Source: Nissolia schottii | Lineage: Eukaryota > Streptophyta > Magnoliopsida > Fabales > Fabaceae | NCBI GenBank assembly: GCA_003254905.1 | Contig: QANU01067139.1 | Span: 1,208,708-1,272,707, forward strand | Direction: 5' to 3' | Length of the DNA: 64,000 nt | Shown here: positions 62,594 to 64,000 of the stretch, piece by piece | How the letters are laid out: every line of letters starts with the position of its first letter | How positions within the stretch are numbered: the stretch's first letter is position 1 | Position numbers and translations under genes: made by a program | The notes under the pieces: generated by a model | What the model was told of the DNA's origin: nothing | The model's database searches: none | The model's input: only the letters and a program-made list of their open reading frames with translations

Positions 62594-64000
62594 ACCATAT
62601 TGACAATGTTGAGAGGGGTGGAAGAGAAAGGTTGAAGATTTCAGAAAGTTGTACTAACTAGATTCTGGCTTTTTTTATGTATGTTTCTTTTTTTGAAAAA
62701 ATAATAAAAATTATTAGTTCATTAAATGAAATTTTTAGTTTAACTTCCTAATAATAAAATGTGTTCTTTTGCTTATAATTTGGTTTGATCTACTTATTAG
62801 TTTTTGAGTTATGCATTAAATGGTACGAAATTATTTCCCATCAATTGAGTACATAAACATTATTGACGACCCATAATAATTGTTAACCACACGTGTATGA
62901 AGAATCGATTTTGTGTTTGTTCAGAACTCAAAAACGATTCTAGGAGATCTTAACAAAAAAACAAACACGCTGATGATTGTTTGAATAACTAGCACACAAA
63001 TATTTTGCTTTGTTATTTTGGTGAGTAGCTTTACGTATTTATTATGTCTATGAAGCTTCAATACTACAAAAGAGGAAAACATATCAACATCAAATATAAA
63101 ACTATAAGGTAACATTTTAAATTTTGTAATGCTGTTATGTTGGTCCATATTTCTTGTGTCACTTGAGGATTTACTGAAACTAAAAGCAATTCCGGATGGG
63201 TATTGGCGTGAGAAGAACAATAAATTAATGTAATGAATCTGGACGCCTTAATTGCCTTAATTTTACAGCTAGTTCTGAAGTAACATTTCCTTAAATGTGG
63301 TAACGTGATTTGACTATATTACACAAAAGTAGTAATAAAATAAGGGTGAAGATGTGACATGCTCTGAAGTAAAGTTAAAATGAGGAAAAGGGTCCCAACA
63401 GTAATTGGAAGGAGTTGATACGCAAAAGGCAGAGAAAACAAACAAACAAAAGTTCCAATTTATATTCCATGGCATGAATGAACCATGAAAGTTACAGAAG
63501 GGGGTCACCAGTAACTTTGAAGTACATAAATCTGCATGATGAACGTGAACATGAGCATCGAGCAGTTATAAGGCACCTGGTTTTTTACCCTCTACTTTTT
63601 ACCCGTGAAAAAGGAAGGGTTTTGAAGTCAGTGACAGAAAGAATGAAAGTTGTACCATTGTTATTCTTTTACGTGAACATTACCTTTTAACTTAAAATTT
63701 TAAATAAATTGATTTATGAAATCTCTCATTTATTTATATAGATATACACTTCAAAATATCTTTAGTAAATCATACCGGACATCACTCAATCAAAGACACA
63801 CGTCATGAAAGTGAGATATTTGTAACATGGATTTTTCAATTGGAATTTGGAAATATCAAGTCTACATTTGGGAGAGAGTTTCTCACTTAATAACTTTTAC
63901 CCTAAATTTTAGCTGTAAAATTTCAACGAAAAAATCCAAATAACGCACCACTAATTATTAGCAATATTGAGAAGGTTAAGCAAGAGTAAGTCTACAGTAA
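62594..64000. other. 3' flank of the SWEET gene, no further gene seen
   Basis: AATAATAAAAA at about 62700 may serve as polyadenylation signal. The rest is AT-rich with short unsupported open frames; a more complex patch at 63420-63680 has no recognisable product. Confidence 0.5.

Noticed and set aside
1-64000. CRISPR arrays, operons, tRNA or rRNA genes
   Set aside because: The DNA is plant nuclear; the regular short repeats are microsatellites, and I found no tRNA B-box with a matching cloverleaf or rRNA sequence by eye.

Overview
The window is nuclear DNA from a flowering plant, most likely a legume close to soybean (Glycine). That placement is inference. The sequence is AT-rich, the host genes have GT-AG introns and plant-only families, and the short transposon families look like those of legumes. 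Real genes cover only about a sixth of the 64 kb. The rest is intergenic DNA full of old transposable elements and simple repeats.

Layout. 1-1.2 kb: a Ty1/copia integrase fossil running in from the left edge. 7.26-7.72 kb: a hAT-like MITE. 10.4-13.0 kb (+): SPEECHLESS (SPCH), the bHLH factor that starts the stomatal lineage, 3 exons, 331 aa. 13.2-14.5 kb: two inverted-repeat MITEs, one carrying three G-boxes. 16.1-17.6 kb (-): a group III WRKY factor (WRKY41/53 type), 3 exons, 369 aa, convergent with SPCH. 20.2-24.2 kb: CACTA (En/Spm) remains with a DUF4216 tail split by a Mutator-type MITE. 24.6-31.8 kb: more inverted-repeat elements and a solo LTR with a clean 5-bp target duplication. 33.0-36.1 kb (+): SIG5, a plastid RNA polymerase sigma factor, 5 coding exons, 516 aa. 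36.5-36.7 kb (+): a U5 spliceosomal snRNA gene with its USE, TATA and 3' box, invisible to ORF calling. 37.2-37.4 kb: a cluster of TGGGCC (site II) motifs plus an E2F-like site with no gene attached. 39.5-41.6 kb: a LINE tail, a decayed LTR, and a Helitron 3' end bracketed by a 114-bp direct repeat. 48.2-48.7 kb: a second copy of the MITE found in the CACTA element, with a perfect 9-bp target duplication. 48.7-60.7 kb: a gene desert. 60.8-62.6 kb (+): a clade I SWEET sugar transporter (SWEET3-like), 6 exons, 276 aa.

The host genes are not an operon-like unit. They are independent plant genes: stomatal development, stress transcription, light/stress control of chloroplast transcription, splicing and sugar transport. 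I found no convincing new multi-gene system. The most interesting items are the hidden U5 gene, the two-copy Mutator MITE whose insertion site is proven by the interrupted reading frame, the Helitron end with a long flanking duplication, the orphan site II/E2F cluster, and the Asn-to-Ser change in the SWEET pore.
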